Made by a program: the position numbers and the translations under genes. From Mycobacterium basiliense (lineage in GTDB: Bacteria; Actinomycetota; Actinomycetes; Mycobacteriales; Mycobacteriaceae), in the NCBI RefSeq assembly GCF_900292015.1, contig NZ_LR130759.1, positions 1,364,001 to 1,428,000 of the forward strand: 64,000 nucleotides of DNA, written 5' to 3'. The notes under the pieces are model-generated. The model did not search any database. It saw only the letters and a program-made list of their open reading frames with translations, and was not told where the DNA came from. This document shows, one piece after another, positions 20,680-29,812 of this stretch; the stretch's first letter is position 1; every line of letters starts with the position of its first letter.

Positions 20680-21942
20680 GTGGCGATCACTGACGTCGAC
20701 GTTTTCGCGCATCTGACGGACGCCGACATCGAAAACCTGGCTATTGAGCTGGGCGCGATACGCCAGGACGTGGAAGACTCGTTGGGCGAGCGGGATGCGC
20801 GCTATATCCGCCGCAGCATCATTTTGCAGCGCGCTCTGGAGGTCAGCGGCCGGCTGCTGCTCGCCGCCAGCTCGAAGCGATCCGCGTGGTGGACCGGCAC
20901 GGTAACCCTCGCCACGGCCAAGATCATCGAGAACATGGAGATCGGCCACAACGTCATGCACGGGCAGTGGAACTGGATGAACGATCCGGAGATTCACTCC
21001 ACGACGTGGGAGTGGGACATGGCTCCGACATCCTTGCACTGGCGCCACACCCACAACTTTGTACACCACAAGTACACCAACATCCTCGACATGGATCACG
21101 ATGTCGGCTATGGCATGTTGCGTGTCACCCGCGACCAGCGCTGGAGATGGCGCGACATCTTGAACCTTCCCATCAACGCTCTGCTAGCGATCGGATTTGA
21201 GTGGGGCATAGCCCTGCGCCACTTGATGGTTCGCGACCTCTTCAAGGGCGATGTTGATCGCGAAGCGGCCAAGGTTCGGTTGCGGCAGTTCTCCGGCAAG
21301 GCCGGCCGTCAGCTGTTCAAGGACTATGTGGCGTTCCCGGCGTTGACCTCGTTGTCGCCGGGTGCGACCTACCGATCGGCGTTGACGGCCAACGCGGTGG
21401 CCAATGTGATCCGCAACGTGTGGTCGAATGCCGTGATTTTCTGCGGGCATTTCCCGGATGGCGCCGAGAAATTCACCAAGACGGACATGGTCGGTGAAAC
21501 GAAGGGGCAGTGGTACCTACGACAGATGTTGGGCAGCGCCAACTTCGAGGCCGGGCCGGTGTTGCGGTTCATGAGCGGTAACCTGTGCCACCAGATCGAG
21601 CACCACCTGTACCCCGAGCTGCCGAGCAACCGACTGGCCGAGGTCGCGGTGCGGGTGCGTGCGGTCTGCGACAAATACGACCTGCCGTACACTACGGGCT
21701 CGTTTCCGATGCAGTACGCCAAGACGTGGCGGACACTGGCCAAGCTTTCGCTGCCGAACAAATTTCTGCGCGCCGACACCCACGACGCACCCGAGACGCG
21801 TAGCGAGGCGATGTTCGCTGTGTTGGAGCCGGGGTTCGCCGGCACCGATCCGGCGACCGGCCGTCGCCGCGGCCTGAAGACCGCGATTGCGGCGACGCGT
21901 GCCTGGCGGCGCGCCAGGCGGTCCGGGCGGATGCCGGTGTAG
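20680..21942 (+). CDS. desA3: Membrane stearoyl-CoA 9-desaturase DesA3, copy 2
   Basis: Second, tandem desaturase of 420 residues with the same three His boxes at the same positions (HNVMH, HNFVHH, HQIEHH). The N-terminal half and the extreme C-terminus are diverged from copy 1, while the middle is nearly identical. It starts at GTG 20680 after AAAGGTGAAAG. M. tuberculosis has a single gene here, so this is a duplication. Lacking the shared operator, it may be regulated differently and may differ in substrate chain length; that is inference. It relies on the same upstream reductase or another one. Confidence 0.94.
   Translation: MAITDVDVFAHLTDADIENLAIELGAIRQDVEDSLGERDARYIRRSIILQRALEVSGRLLLAASSKRSAWWTGTVTLATAKIIENMEIGHNVMHGQWNWMNDPEIHSTTWEWDMAPTSLHWRHTHNFVHHKYTNILDMDHDVGYGMLRVTRDQRWRWRDILNLPINALLAIGFEWGIALRHLMVRDLFKGDVDREAAKVRLRQFSGKAGRQLFKDYVAFPALTSLSPGATYRSALTANAVANVIRNVWSNAVIFCGHFPDGAEKFTKTDMVGETKGQWYLRQMLGSANFEAGPVLRFMSGNLCHQIEHHLYPELPSNRLAEVAVRVRAVCDKYDLPYTTGSFPMQYAKTWRTLAKLSLPNKFLRADTHDAPETRSEAMFAVLEPGFAGTDPATGRRRGLKTAIAATRAWRRARRSGRMPV
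21314..21614 (+). repeat. Near-identical tract shared with desA3 copy 1 (second copy)
   Basis: Counterpart of 19782-20082, 300 of 301 bases identical. Boundaries are set by the first mismatches on either side (G/C before the tract and G/C after TACCC). Confidence 0.9.
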
Positions 21943-21980
21943 GGCGCCCGTCGGGACTCGGTGGGGGTGGCGCTGCCTCG

Positions 21981-23162
21981 CTACCCCAGCCGCTCGATGA
22001 TGGTGGCATTGGCCATGCCGCCACCTTCACACATCGTCTGCAGCCCATAGCGCCCGCCGCGCTGCGCCAAAGCATTGACCAACGTGGTCATGATGCGGGC
22101 GCCGCTGGCTCCCAACGGGTGGCCGATAGCGATAGCGCCACCGTTGACATTGGTTTTCGCCAGCTCGGCCCCGACGTCTTGCGCCCAGGCCAGCACGACC
22201 GGCGCGAACGCTTCGTTCACCTCGAACAGGTCGATATCGGACAACTTCAAACCGGCCCGGCGCAGCACCTTCTCGGTGGCCGGGATGATCCCGGTCAGCA
22301 TGTAGAGCGGGTCGGACCCGACCACGGTCGTGGTGTGAATGCGGGCCAGCGGGCGCAGCCCCAGCTTCTTGGCTACGTCGCTGCTGGTGATCAGGACCGC
22401 GGAGCTGCCGTCGGACAGCGGCGATGAATTGCCCGCGGTAATCGACCAATTGATCTGTGGGAACCGGGCTTTCATCGGATCGCTGTAGAACGCCGGTTGC
22501 AGCGCGGACAACGTGTCGACCGTCGTGCCGGGTCGGATGATTTCGTCGTGATCCAGCCCCGCGATCGCGATCAGCTCTTGGTCGAAGAGCCCGTCCTTGG
22601 TGGCCCGGGCGGCTTTGTCGTGACTGGCCGCGGCGAACTCGTCCAGCTGGGTGCGTGAGAATCCCCAGCGCGCCGCGATCAGCTCGGCGCTGATGCCCTG
22701 GGGCACCAGCCCTTCCGGGTAGCGGCGGGCCATATCCGCGCCGAATGGGTTGGACCCCGGCAGCACCGAGGCACCCATCGGCACCCGGCTCATCGATTCC
22801 ACGCCGCCGGCGATCACCAGGTCGTAGGCGCCGGCCAGTACACCCTGGGCGGCAAAGCTGATGGCTTGCTGGCTGCTGCCGCACTGCCGGTCGATGGTGA
22901 CGCCGGGCACCGACTCCGGGAGACCTGCGCCCAGGAGAGCGTTGCGCGCGATGTTGACCGCCTGGTCGCCGACCTGGGTCACCGCGCCGGCAATCACGTC
23001 ATCGATCTGCGCCGGGTCCGCGCCGGTGCGTGCGACCAGTTCGCGCAGGCTGTGCGCTAGCAGGTCGGCGGGCAGCACATCGTGCAGTGCCCCGCCGGCC
23101 TTGCCTTTTCCGATCGGGGTACGGACAGCGCCGACTATGACGGCGTCGCGGTCCAGGGCCAT
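21981..23162 (-). CDS. Thiolase (acetyl-CoA acyltransferase)
   Basis: The 393-residue protein has all thiolase landmarks: nucleophilic Cys in TIDRQCGSSQQAI (C94), NEAFAPV, the base-bearing GHPLGASGARI, and the second Cys in MCEGGGMANATI near the C-terminus. It cleaves 3-ketoacyl-CoA or condenses acyl-CoAs; beta-oxidation is the likelier role for this FadA-like type. The ATG at 23162 is preceded by AAGGAGGAG. It is divergent from an HxlR regulator across an 88-base gap with a dyad sequence. It is absent from the corresponding M. tuberculosis location, so it may be acquired or relocated. Confidence 0.93.
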   Translation of the reverse strand: MALDRDAVIVGAVRTPIGKGKAGGALHDVLPADLLAHSLRELVARTGADPAQIDDVIAGAVTQVGDQAVNIARNALLGAGLPESVPGVTIDRQCGSSQQAISFAAQGVLAGAYDLVIAGGVESMSRVPMGASVLPGSNPFGADMARRYPEGLVPQGISAELIAARWGFSRTQLDEFAAASHDKAARATKDGLFDQELIAIAGLDHDEIIRPGTTVDTLSALQPAFYSDPMKARFPQINWSITAGNSSPLSDGSSAVLITSSDVAKKLGLRPLARIHTTTVVGSDPLYMLTGIIPATEKVLRRAGLKLSDIDLFEVNEAFAPVVLAWAQDVGAELAKTNVNGGAIAIGHPLGASGARIMTTLVNALAQRGGRYGLQTMCEGGGMANATIIERLG

Positions 23163-23178
23163 GGCTCCTCCTTGAGCT

Positions 23179-23221
23179 GAGTATCTATCGCTATACCTAG
23201 CTATAACAGCTGGGTATACTC
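23179..23221. promoter_or_regulatory. Dyad-rich AT-rich operator region between thiolase and HxlR genes
   Basis: Outer inverted arms GAGTAT (23179-23184) and ATACTC (23216-23221) enclose a central near-palindrome, TATA-C-CTAG-C-TATA at 23192-23205. The stretch is far more AT-rich than the genome. Its place between a divergent regulator and an enzyme gene suggests that the HxlR protein binds here and controls both promoters. Confidence 0.6.
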
Positions 23222-23250
23222 CATGCAACCTGGATCGGAGGGTGATCTTC

Positions 23251-23724
23251 ATGACAATGCTGGAGGGCCCCCTGGCCGACCGCGACGGCTGGTCGGCGGT
23301 CGGCCAGTGCCCGATCGAACGGGCAATGGCGGTTGTGGGCACCAAATCCGCGATGCTCATCATGCGCGAGGCCTACTACGGCACCACCCGGTTTGACGAC
23401 TTCGCCCGCCGTGTGGGCATCACCAAGGCCGCCACTTCGGCGCGGCTGGGTGAATTGGTGAATCTCAAATTGCTGGCCCGCCGCCCCTATCGGGAACCCG
23501 GGCAGCGCAGTCGCGATGAGTACGTGCTCACCGAGGCCGGCCTGGACTTCATGCCGGTGGTTTTCGCGCTGTTCCAGTGGGGGCAGCGGCACCTGCCGGG
23601 GGGCGACCGGCTTCACCTGACCCATCTGGGCTGTGGAGCCGACGCGCGGATTGAAATCCGTTGCGCGCACGGGCATCGAGTGCCCCCCGACGAACTCGGC
23701 ATGCGGCTGGTTACGCCTCCTTGA
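23251..23724 (+). CDS. HxlR-family transcriptional regulator
   Basis: The 157-residue protein has the HxlR winged-helix pattern: CPIERAMAVVGTKSAMLIMREAYYG, then FDDFARRVGITKAATSARLGELVNLKLLARRPY, YVLTEAGLDFMPVVFALFQWGQRHL. ATG 23251 is chosen because GGAGG at 23237-23241 gives nine-base spacing; an in-frame GTG at 23242 would overlap that site. The C-terminal extension (about 120-157) carries Cys and His residues (GCGADARIEIRCAHGH) that could sense a ligand or bind metal. It probably controls the divergent thiolase gene. It overlaps the convergent rsgA end by 14 bases. Confidence 0.9.
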   Translation: MTMLEGPLADRDGWSAVGQCPIERAMAVVGTKSAMLIMREAYYGTTRFDDFARRVGITKAATSARLGELVNLKLLARRPYREPGQRSRDEYVLTEAGLDFMPVVFALFQWGQRHLPGGDRLHLTHLGCGADARIEIRCAHGHRVPPDELGMRLVTPP

Positions 23725-24703
23725 GCACGGCGAGCAGTCCCCGGGCGGCGGTAACGCGCCGCGCGGCCGCACCGGACATGCCGTCCAGCGCGCACTCGGG
23801 GTCGGCCGGCGGCCCCATGTGCCCGCAACTGCGCGGACAGTCGCCGATCGCAACGGCCAGGTCGGAAAATGCCAACAGCACGTCGTGGGGCTCAATGTGG
23901 GCCAACCCGAACGAACGGATTCCGGGGGTGTCGATGACCCAGCCGGAGCCCGGGACCGCGCCGGACAGTGGCAGCGCCACCGACTGCGTCGAGGTGTGCC
24001 GGCCCCGGCCGATCTCGGTGACCTCGCCGACCGCCCGATCAGCTTCGGGAACAAGACGATTCACCAACGTCGACTTGCCGACTCCGGAATGTCCGAGCAG
24101 GACGGTGATCTCGCCGTCGAGCAAATCCGCCACCGCGAGCAGGGGATCGTCACGACCCGCGTTGACCACCTTGAGGTCCAGATCGACGAAGTGCTCGGCG
24201 AACGGCTGGGGCGGGGCCAGGTCGGTCTTGGTCAGGCACAGAATCGGCAGCAGGCCGCCCGCGTAGGCGGCGATTAACGCCCGCTCAACCAATCCGGTGC
24301 GCGGTGGTGGGTCGGCCAGCGCCACCACGATCAGCAATTGGTCGGCGTTGGCGACCACCACCCGTTCGGTGGGGTCGGTGTCATCGGCGGTGCGTCGCAA
24401 CACAGTTCGTCGCGGCCCTCTGCGCACGATGCGGGCCAGCGTATCCGGGCGCCCGGATAGGTCGCCGACCACGTCGACAGCGTCGCCGACGACGATCGGC
24501 GTGCGCCCCAGTTCGCGCGCTCGCATGGCGATTATGCGACGATCTGGATCACCTTCCAGCACACATCCCCAGCGACCGCGGTCGACGCTGACCACCATGG
24601 CGGCCTCAGCGTCGGCATGCTCTGGCCGAGTCTTGGTCCGCGGTCGAGACCCCTTACCCGAGCGGACTTTGACGTCGGACTCGTCGTAGTCGCCTGGCCT
24701 CAA
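23711..24703 (-). CDS. rsgA: Ribosome small-subunit-dependent GTPase RsgA
   Basis: Circularly permuted GTPase that acts in late 30S maturation. The 330-residue protein has an N-terminal OB fold, the G4 motif TKTD ahead of the P-loop GHSGVGKS, the switch G2 THR-like [15 protein letters not shown], and a C-terminal zinc knuckle with the C/H pattern of CPRSCGHMG and PECALDG. TTG 24703 is chosen because it overlaps the aroA stop as TTGA with AAGGGG upstream; an ATG at 24730 inside aroA is in frame and would add nine residues. Matches Rv3228, coupled to aroA. Confidence 0.93.
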   Translation of the reverse strand: MRPGDYDESDVKVRSGKGSRPRTKTRPEHADAEAAMVVSVDRGRWGCVLEGDPDRRIIAMRARELGRTPIVVGDAVDVVGDLSGRPDTLARIVRRGPRRTVLRRTADDTDPTERVVVANADQLLIVVALADPPPRTGLVERALIAAYAGGLLPILCLTKTDLAPPQPFAEHFVDLDLKVVNAGRDDPLLAVADLLDGEITVLLGHSGVGKSTLVNRLVPEADRAVGEVTEIGRGRHTSTQSVALPLSGAVPGSGWVIDTPGIRSFGLAHIEPHDVLLAFSDLAVAIGDCPRSCGHMGPPADPECALDGMSGAAARRVTAARGLLAVLKEA

Positions 24704-25992
24704 CCGGACCCCTTGGCCATCTCGGCCCACAACCGTGGAAACTCCGGAAGCGTCTTCGTGGTGGCGCCGATGTCATCGACCACCACCCCGTCCACCCGCA
24801 GCCCGATGATGGCGCCCGCCATGGCCATCCGATGATCGGCATACGCTCGCCATATCCCGGGCCGCAACGGCGTTGCGGTGATCACCAGACCATCGGACGT
24901 TTCCTGGCAGCTGCCGCCCAAGCGGTTGATCTCGGTGCTCAGCGCGGCCAGCCGGTCGGTCTCATGGCCGCGCAGATGGGCGATGCCGGTCAGCCGGGAC
25001 ACCGAGTCAGGATCCGCTAACGCCGCCAGCGCTGCCACCGTTGGCGTGAGCTCTCCGACCGCACGCAGGTCGACATCGAAACCGCTACATACCGCCGGCC
25101 CCTGCACCTCGAGGTATGAATCATCCTGGGAAACAACAGCATTCAATGTTCGCAGGATCGCCACGATGTCATCGACCGGCTGGACGCTTTCCGCCGGCCA
25201 GCCGGTGATGCGCACGGTGCCGCCACTGACCACCGCTGCGGCCAAAAACGCTGCCGCGTTGGTGAGGTCTGGTTCTACGTCCCAATGGCGGGCCTTGACC
25301 GCGCCGGGGCGCACTCGCCAGCGATCGGGGACCGAATCGTCGACGTCGACGCCGGCCTGGCGCAGCATCGCCACCGTCATCGCGATGTGCGGCGCGGATG
25401 GCAGTGTCGACCCAGTGTGCCGCACCGTCAGGCCGTCGGTGAACGATGCCCCACACAGCAGCAGGCCCGACACAAATTGCGACGACGCCGATGCATCGAT
25501 GGAAACGGTTCCGCCGGCGACCGAACCCGAGCCCCGAACTCGAAAAGGCAGGCCCGTCCCCTCGACGGGGACGCCCAGGGCACGCAGCGCATCCAACAGC
25601 GGCGCGATGGGGCGGGCCCGAGCCTGCTCATCACCGTCGAAGGTGACCGGGACCGAGCTCAGCGCCGCCAGCGGTGGAACAAACCGCAAGACCGTGCCGG
25701 CCAGGCCACAATCAACCCGGGCATCCGGGCCGGGGTCAATTCCGCCGTCGACCGCAAGCCGCGAACCGGTCCCGTCGACACGCAGGCCCAATGTCTGCAG
25801 GGCCCCGATCATCAGATCGGTATCGCGGCTGCGCAACGCTCCGGCGATGGTGGAGAGCCCCTGGTTTTGCGCCGCTGCCAGCGCCGCAAGCACCAGGGTG
25901 CGGTTGGTCTGCGATTTCGAGCCCGGCACGGTCACCGTCGCCCGCACCGGCGTCAGCGCAAATGGGGCCGGCCATCCCTCGATGCTGCTCAC
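24700..25992 (-). CDS. aroA: 5-enolpyruvylshikimate-3-phosphate synthase
   Basis: Shikimate pathway enzyme that transfers enolpyruvyl from PEP to shikimate-3-phosphate. The 430-residue protein shows PGSKSQTNR near the N-terminus, [25 protein letters not shown], and the C-terminal [11 protein letters not shown] and [12 protein letters not shown]. The GTG start at 25992 gives [20 protein letters not shown], in line with the family. The frame is open further upstream, but that sequence lies across the divergent gene start. Its C-terminus is shorter than that of the M. tuberculosis protein I remember, ending right after the conserved WAEM. Confidence 0.96.
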   Translation of the reverse strand: MSSIEGWPAPFALTPVRATVTVPGSKSQTNRTLVLAALAAAQNQGLSTIAGALRSRDTDLMIGALQTLGLRVDGTGSRLAVDGGIDPGPDARVDCGLAGTVLRFVPPLAALSSVPVTFDGDEQARARPIAPLLDALRALGVPVEGTGLPFRVRGSGSVAGGTVSIDASASSQFVSGLLLCGASFTDGLTVRHTGSTLPSAPHIAMTVAMLRQAGVDVDDSVPDRWRVRPGAVKARHWDVEPDLTNAAAFLAAAVVSGGTVRITGWPAESVQPVDDIVAILRTLNAVVSQDDSYLEVQGPAVCSGFDVDLRAVGELTPTVAALAALADPDSVSRLTGIAHLRGHETDRLAALSTEINRLGGSCQETSDGLVITATPLRPGIWRAYADHRMAMAGAIIGLRVDGVVVDDIGATTKTLPEFPRLWAEMAKGSG

Positions 25993-26046
25993 CGCTTCAT
26001 CCTGCCGTGTCAGCGGCCGTCGTGGGTATTGGGCACCATGGGAGTC

Positions 26047-26811
26047 ATGTGCGGACGGTTTGCAGTCACCACGGATCCGGCTCTGCTGGCCGAGAAGATC
26101 AAGGCCATCGATGAGGCCACCGGCACCGGGGCGAGTCCCGATGGCCCCAACTACAACGTGGCGCCCACCACCATGGTCGCGACCGTGGTGACCCGGCACA
26201 GCGAGCCGGACGATCAGCCCACTCGCCGCGTCCGGCTGATGCGCTGGGGCTTGATCCCGCCTTGGGTCAAGGCCGGACCGGACGGGACGCCGGGGGGCAA
26301 GGGTCCACTGCTGATCAATGCACGTGCCGACAAGGTCGCCACCTCACCGGCCTTCCGTGCGAGCGCGAAATCCAAGCGTTGCCTGGTGCCAATGGACGGC
26401 TATTACGAGTGGCGCGTCAACCGCGACCCGGCACCGCGCCGAAAGGCCGGCAAGACGCCGTTCTACCTGTATCGCAGCGATGGCCAGCCGCTGTTCGCGG
26501 CCGGGCTGTGGTCGGTGTGGAAACCTGCACCAGCTGCCGCCCCGCTGCTGAGCTGCACAATTATCACCACCGACGCGGTGGGCGAATTGGCCGAGATCCA
26601 CGATCGGATGCCTCTGATGCTGGCCGAAAGCGACTGGGATGCCTGGCTAAACCCCGACGCTCCCTTGGATCAAGAGCTGCTCACTCATCCTCGGGATGCC
26701 CGCGACACCGCGCAGCGCCAGGTGTCGACGCTGGTCAACAGCGTGCGTAATAACGGGCCCGAGTTGCTGGAGCCAGTCGGGCCGCAACTGGAACAGATCA
26801 CCGTGCTGTAG
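26047..26811 (+). CDS. SRAP-family abasic-site protein (YedK/HMCES-like)
   Basis: Forms a covalent thiazolidine link to abasic sites in single-stranded DNA to shield them. The 254-residue protein starts [10 protein letters not shown], so Cys2 becomes the N-terminal nucleophile after Met removal. NARADK (the conserved Asn/Arg), [11 protein letters not shown] (catalytic Glu) and the His in [10 protein letters not shown] are all present. The start is fixed at ATG 26047 because the Cys must be residue 2; an ATG nine bases upstream would abolish that. Divergent from aroA by 54 bases. Matches Rv3226c. Confidence 0.94.
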   Translation: MCGRFAVTTDPALLAEKIKAIDEATGTGASPDGPNYNVAPTTMVATVVTRHSEPDDQPTRRVRLMRWGLIPPWVKAGPDGTPGGKGPLLINARADKVATSPAFRASAKSKRCLVPMDGYYEWRVNRDPAPRRKAGKTPFYLYRSDGQPLFAAGLWSVWKPAPAAAPLLSCTIITTDAVGELAEIHDRMPLMLAESDWDAWLNPDAPLDQELLTHPRDARDTAQRQVSTLVNSVRNNGPELLEPVGPQLEQITVL

Positions 26812-26850
26812 GCCGCGGCGCCACGGTTGGGCAGACGCCGCGGACGGGAG

Positions 26851-27012
26851 TCAGCGGGCTTCGCGCCCGGTAGTGACCGGAAGCGGCGGGTGCGCCGAGG
26901 TCCGCGCGGGGCCGGGCTGGGTCACCGAGTGCATCAGCGTGATGATCGCCGGCAGGAGCACGGGGAACAAAACAAGAGCCATCATTCCGGCTATGGTCAA
27001 GTACGGCATCAT
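26851..27012 (-). CDS. Small single-pass membrane peptide
   Basis: A 53-residue frame with start MMPYLTIAGMMALVLF, one hydrophobic segment (about residues 4-30) and a short Pro/Ser/Thr-rich tail. The ATG at 27012 is preceded by AGAAAGGTGA at good spacing. I do not recognise the family. It lies between the SRAP gene (convergent) and the acyl-CoA ligase gene (divergent). The ribosome-binding site and the clean hydrophobic helix support a real gene, but no homology evidence is available here. Confidence 0.55.
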   Translation of the reverse strand: MMPYLTIAGMMALVLFPVLLPAIITLMHSVTQPGPARTSAHPPLPVTTGREAR

Positions 27013-27246
27013 TTCATGGTCACCTTTCTGGAAGGAACGGTTCGGATTGGTTGAGATAGTTTGTGGTGCTGGATGGTTCGTTGGCGCGGCGCCGCGCTCC
27101 CGAAAAAGGTAGCGGCCAGTCCACGTTTTCGGATTGTTGCCAGTAGACGAAATGTGGACGCAGGTTTGTGCTCTGGAGACGAAAGAACCCCACTGGGCAA
27201 CCGTCACCATTGGTAGCACCCGTCCAAAGACCACCTGGAGCACATC

Positions 27247-28758
27247 GTGACCGCCCTCAGCGCCCACCTCGTCGCATCGAAAGACCGACACCCAAACCGG
27301 ATCGCGCTGCGCTGCGACGATTTGCGGTTGACTTTCTGGGAGTTCGATCGTGCCGCGGCGCGCGTGGCGACGCTGTTGGAACGGTCCGGGATTGAGCCCG
27401 GGGATCGGGTGGGCGTGATGCTGGCCAATACGCCAGCATTTGCCATCGCGCTGTACGGGATCTGGTACCGAGGGGCGGTCGCGGTGCCGATGAACCCGCT
27501 GCTGAAGGCTCGGGAGGTGACCTACTACCTGGCCAACAGCGGAGCCGCGGCGCTGTTCGCGACCCCCGCTTTTGCCGACGAGGCCACCGCGGGCGCCGCT
27601 GAGGTGAACGCGCGGTGCTGGGTTGTCGACGACGCCGAGTTGGCCGCACTGATCGACGATCTGCCCGCGCGACGGTCTCCGGAAGCTCGCGACGACGAGG
27701 ACGTCGCGGTCATTCTGCACACATCCGGCACCACCGGGAAGCCCAAGGGAGCCATGCTCACTCACGGCAACCTCGGGTGCAACGCCGAGATCTGCGTTCG
27801 CACCCTGATCGAGATCGGGCCAGCCGACGTGGTGATGGGCTGTCTGCCGCTATTTCACGTCTTCGGCCTAAGTTGTGGCCTCAACGCGGCTGTACTTGCC
27901 GGTGCGACCCTGACACTCATGCCGCGGTTTGACCCACGTCGGGCATTTGAGGTGATCGCGCGGGACGCCGTCACGGTCTTCGAGGGCGTCCCGACGATGT
28001 ATTCGGCGTTACTCGGCTTGGCGGACCAGACCGCTCCCACGGCGACGCAGACACTGCGCACGTGTGTTTCCGGCGGTGCTTCACTGCCTGTGCAAGTTTT
28101 CACCGACTTCGAAAAGACTTTTGGCTGCACCATTCTCGAGGGCTACGGTCTGTCGGAGAGTTCCGCGGCGGCTTCGTTCAACCACCCGCAACGGGTCCGC
28201 AAGGTGGGTTCCATCGGCACCCCGATCGCCGGCGTCGAGATGCGGGTGGTTGACCTGAACGGAGCTGAAGTTGCGCAAGGGGAGCGCGGCGAAATTCAGA
28301 TTCGCGGCCACAACGTGATGAAGGGATATTGGAATCTACCTGACGCGACCAAAACCACGATCACACCCGATGGTTGGCTGACCACCGGTGATGTGGGACG
28401 CGTCGACGACGACGGATACTTCTACATCGTCGATCGCACAAAGGATCTCATCATTCGAGGCGGCTACAACGTCTATCCCCGCGAGATCGAAGAAGTGCTC
28501 TATGAGCACCCGGCTGTGGCCGAAGCCGCGGTCATCGGGGTGGCCCATGACTCCCTGGGAGAGGAAATCGGCGCCGCGGTTGCACTCAAAAAGGGCGTGA
28601 CTGCGGAGCCCGATGAAATCCGCGACTACGTCAAGGCCCGCGTAGCCGCATACAAGTACCCGCGCCTCGTCTGGCTGGTCGATGCCCTGCCCAAGGGGCC
28701 CACTGGCAAGGTCGTCAAACGCGAAATCAGTCCCCCGACACCAGAAGTCGACCGCTAG
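27247..28758 (+). CDS. Fatty-acyl-CoA ligase (FadD type)
   Basis: ANL-superfamily enzyme expected to make an acyl-AMP and then acyl-CoA. The 503-residue protein has the A3 motif HTSGTTGKPKGAM, the A5 motif GYGLSES, the A7 region GWLTTGDVGRVDDDGYFYIVDRTKDLII, RGGYNVYPREIEEVL (hinge and A8), and the C-terminal catalytic Lys in PKGPTGKVVKREI. The size and motifs fit FadD13-like medium/long-chain synthetases; the exact substrate is unknown. The start is GTG 27247. This gene is not in the equivalent M. tuberculosis interval, where Rv3225c lies. Confidence 0.93.
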   Translation: MTALSAHLVASKDRHPNRIALRCDDLRLTFWEFDRAAARVATLLERSGIEPGDRVGVMLANTPAFAIALYGIWYRGAVAVPMNPLLKAREVTYYLANSGAAALFATPAFADEATAGAAEVNARCWVVDDAELAALIDDLPARRSPEARDDEDVAVILHTSGTTGKPKGAMLTHGNLGCNAEICVRTLIEIGPADVVMGCLPLFHVFGLSCGLNAAVLAGATLTLMPRFDPRRAFEVIARDAVTVFEGVPTMYSALLGLADQTAPTATQTLRTCVSGGASLPVQVFTDFEKTFGCTILEGYGLSESSAAASFNHPQRVRKVGSIGTPIAGVEMRVVDLNGAEVAQGERGEIQIRGHNVMKGYWNLPDATKTTITPDGWLTTGDVGRVDDDGYFYIVDRTKDLIIRGGYNVYPREIEEVLYEHPAVAEAAVIGVAHDSLGEEIGAAVALKKGVTAEPDEIRDYVKARVAAYKYPRLVWLVDALPKGPTGKVVKREISPPTPEVDR

Positions 28759-28785
28759 CGGTGGCGTAAACGCCGCGGGTGGTGC

Positions 28786-29634
28786 TCAGGGCTGTTGATA
28801 ACCCGGCGGGTTGACCTCTTCTACCCACAGGTCGACGCCCAGTTGGGCGCCCGGCACGCAGTCGTAGATCGAGAGGTCGGTGACGCCCGATTCCACCAGC
28901 ACATCCTCACACAGTGCCGAGTTTCCCGTGTATTCGCGAGCGGGCTTGTTCAGGATCACGTAGGCCGCATCGGCATACACGTCAGGCTTGCGGGCACGGC
29001 TCATCGCCTCGTCGCCGCCAAGCAGGTTCTGCACCGCAGCTGTGGCGACCAGAGTGCGCGGCCACAGGGTGTTTGACGCGATGCCCTCGTCGCGCATCTC
29101 CTCGGCGATCCCCAGCGCACACAGCGTCATACCGAACTTGGCCATCATGTAAGCAGTGGGCTTGAGCCACTTCTTTTCCAGCGATATCGGTGGCGACAGC
29201 GTCAGGATGTGCGGGTTTTCCCGCCCCTTCATATGCGGGATACATGCCTGCGACACCGCATAGGTGCCGCGTACCTGGATGCCGTTCATGAGGTCGAAAC
29301 GCTTCATCGGCACGTCGGTGATCGACCCGAGGTTGATGGCCGAGGCGTTGTTAACGCAGATATCGATGCCGCCGAACTGTTCCACGGTCTTCGATATTGC
29401 GGCACTGACGGAGTCCGGATCGCGCACATCCCCGACGATTGGCAGCGCCTGTCCGCCCGCTTCCTCGAGCTCTTTGGCCGCGGTGAACACCGTGCCAGGC
29501 AGCTTCGGGTGAGGCTCGGCGGTCTTGGCGATCAGCGCGACGTTGGCACCGTCCTGAGCGGCCCGTTTGGCGATCGCGAGGCCGATACCACGACTGGCTC
29601 CGGAGATGAACATGGTCTTGCCGTTAAGGGACAT
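28786..29634 (-). CDS. Short-chain dehydrogenase/reductase (Rv3224 type, HSDL2-like)
   Basis: The 282-residue protein has the NAD(P) site SGASRGIGLAIAKR at 12-25, NNASAINLG, and the YxxxK catalytic pair in PTAYMMAKFGM. The usual catalytic Ser position is within ILTLSPPISLE. The pattern resembles HSDL2-like classical SDRs linked with fatty-acid metabolism. The substrate is unknown. It is convergent with the acyl-CoA ligase and divergent from sigH, with 178 bases before the sigH GTG. The start is ATG 29634, MSLNGKTMFISGASRG. Confidence 0.93.
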   Translation of the reverse strand: MSLNGKTMFISGASRGIGLAIAKRAAQDGANVALIAKTAEPHPKLPGTVFTAAKELEEAGGQALPIVGDVRDPDSVSAAISKTVEQFGGIDICVNNASAINLGSITDVPMKRFDLMNGIQVRGTYAVSQACIPHMKGRENPHILTLSPPISLEKKWLKPTAYMMAKFGMTLCALGIAEEMRDEGIASNTLWPRTLVATAAVQNLLGGDEAMSRARKPDVYADAAYVILNKPAREYTGNSALCEDVLVESGVTDLSIYDCVPGAQLGVDLWVEEVNPPGYQQP

Positions 29635-29730
29635 GGCGCCACACTAACGCCACCGTCGATCGGCGTGAACTGCGGGATCGGCGGTAATGCGCCCACCGCA
29701 AGACCCCACGGTGCGCCGATGACTGGGGAC

Positions 29731-29758
29731 GGGAAATAGCACGTCCCTGCCAGCCGTT
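29731..29758 (+). promoter_or_regulatory. SigH-type autoregulatory promoter
   Basis: GGGAAAT at 29731-29737 and CGTT at 29755-29758 are separated by the 17-18 bases typical of SigH promoters (GGAAY, then GTT). One -35 position differs from the consensus. The predicted transcript would start near 29765, upstream of the GTG at 29813, so it would carry the longer sigH reading frame. Confidence 0.6.
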
Positions 29759-29812
29759 AACCGAAGCGGACACTTGTCGGTCGCGGCCTTTAGATTGAGA
29801 GGAGGGAGCCCG

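Noticed and set aside
24878..26191. 437-codon plus-strand frame across aroA
   Set aside because: Antisense to a well-supported aroA, low-complexity Arg/Ser/Pro translation and no ribosome-binding site.
27009..27200. 63-codon minus-strand frame upstream of the 53-residue membrane peptide
   Set aside because: It ends across the ribosome-binding region and start of the better-supported peptide, and its translation has no recognisable features.
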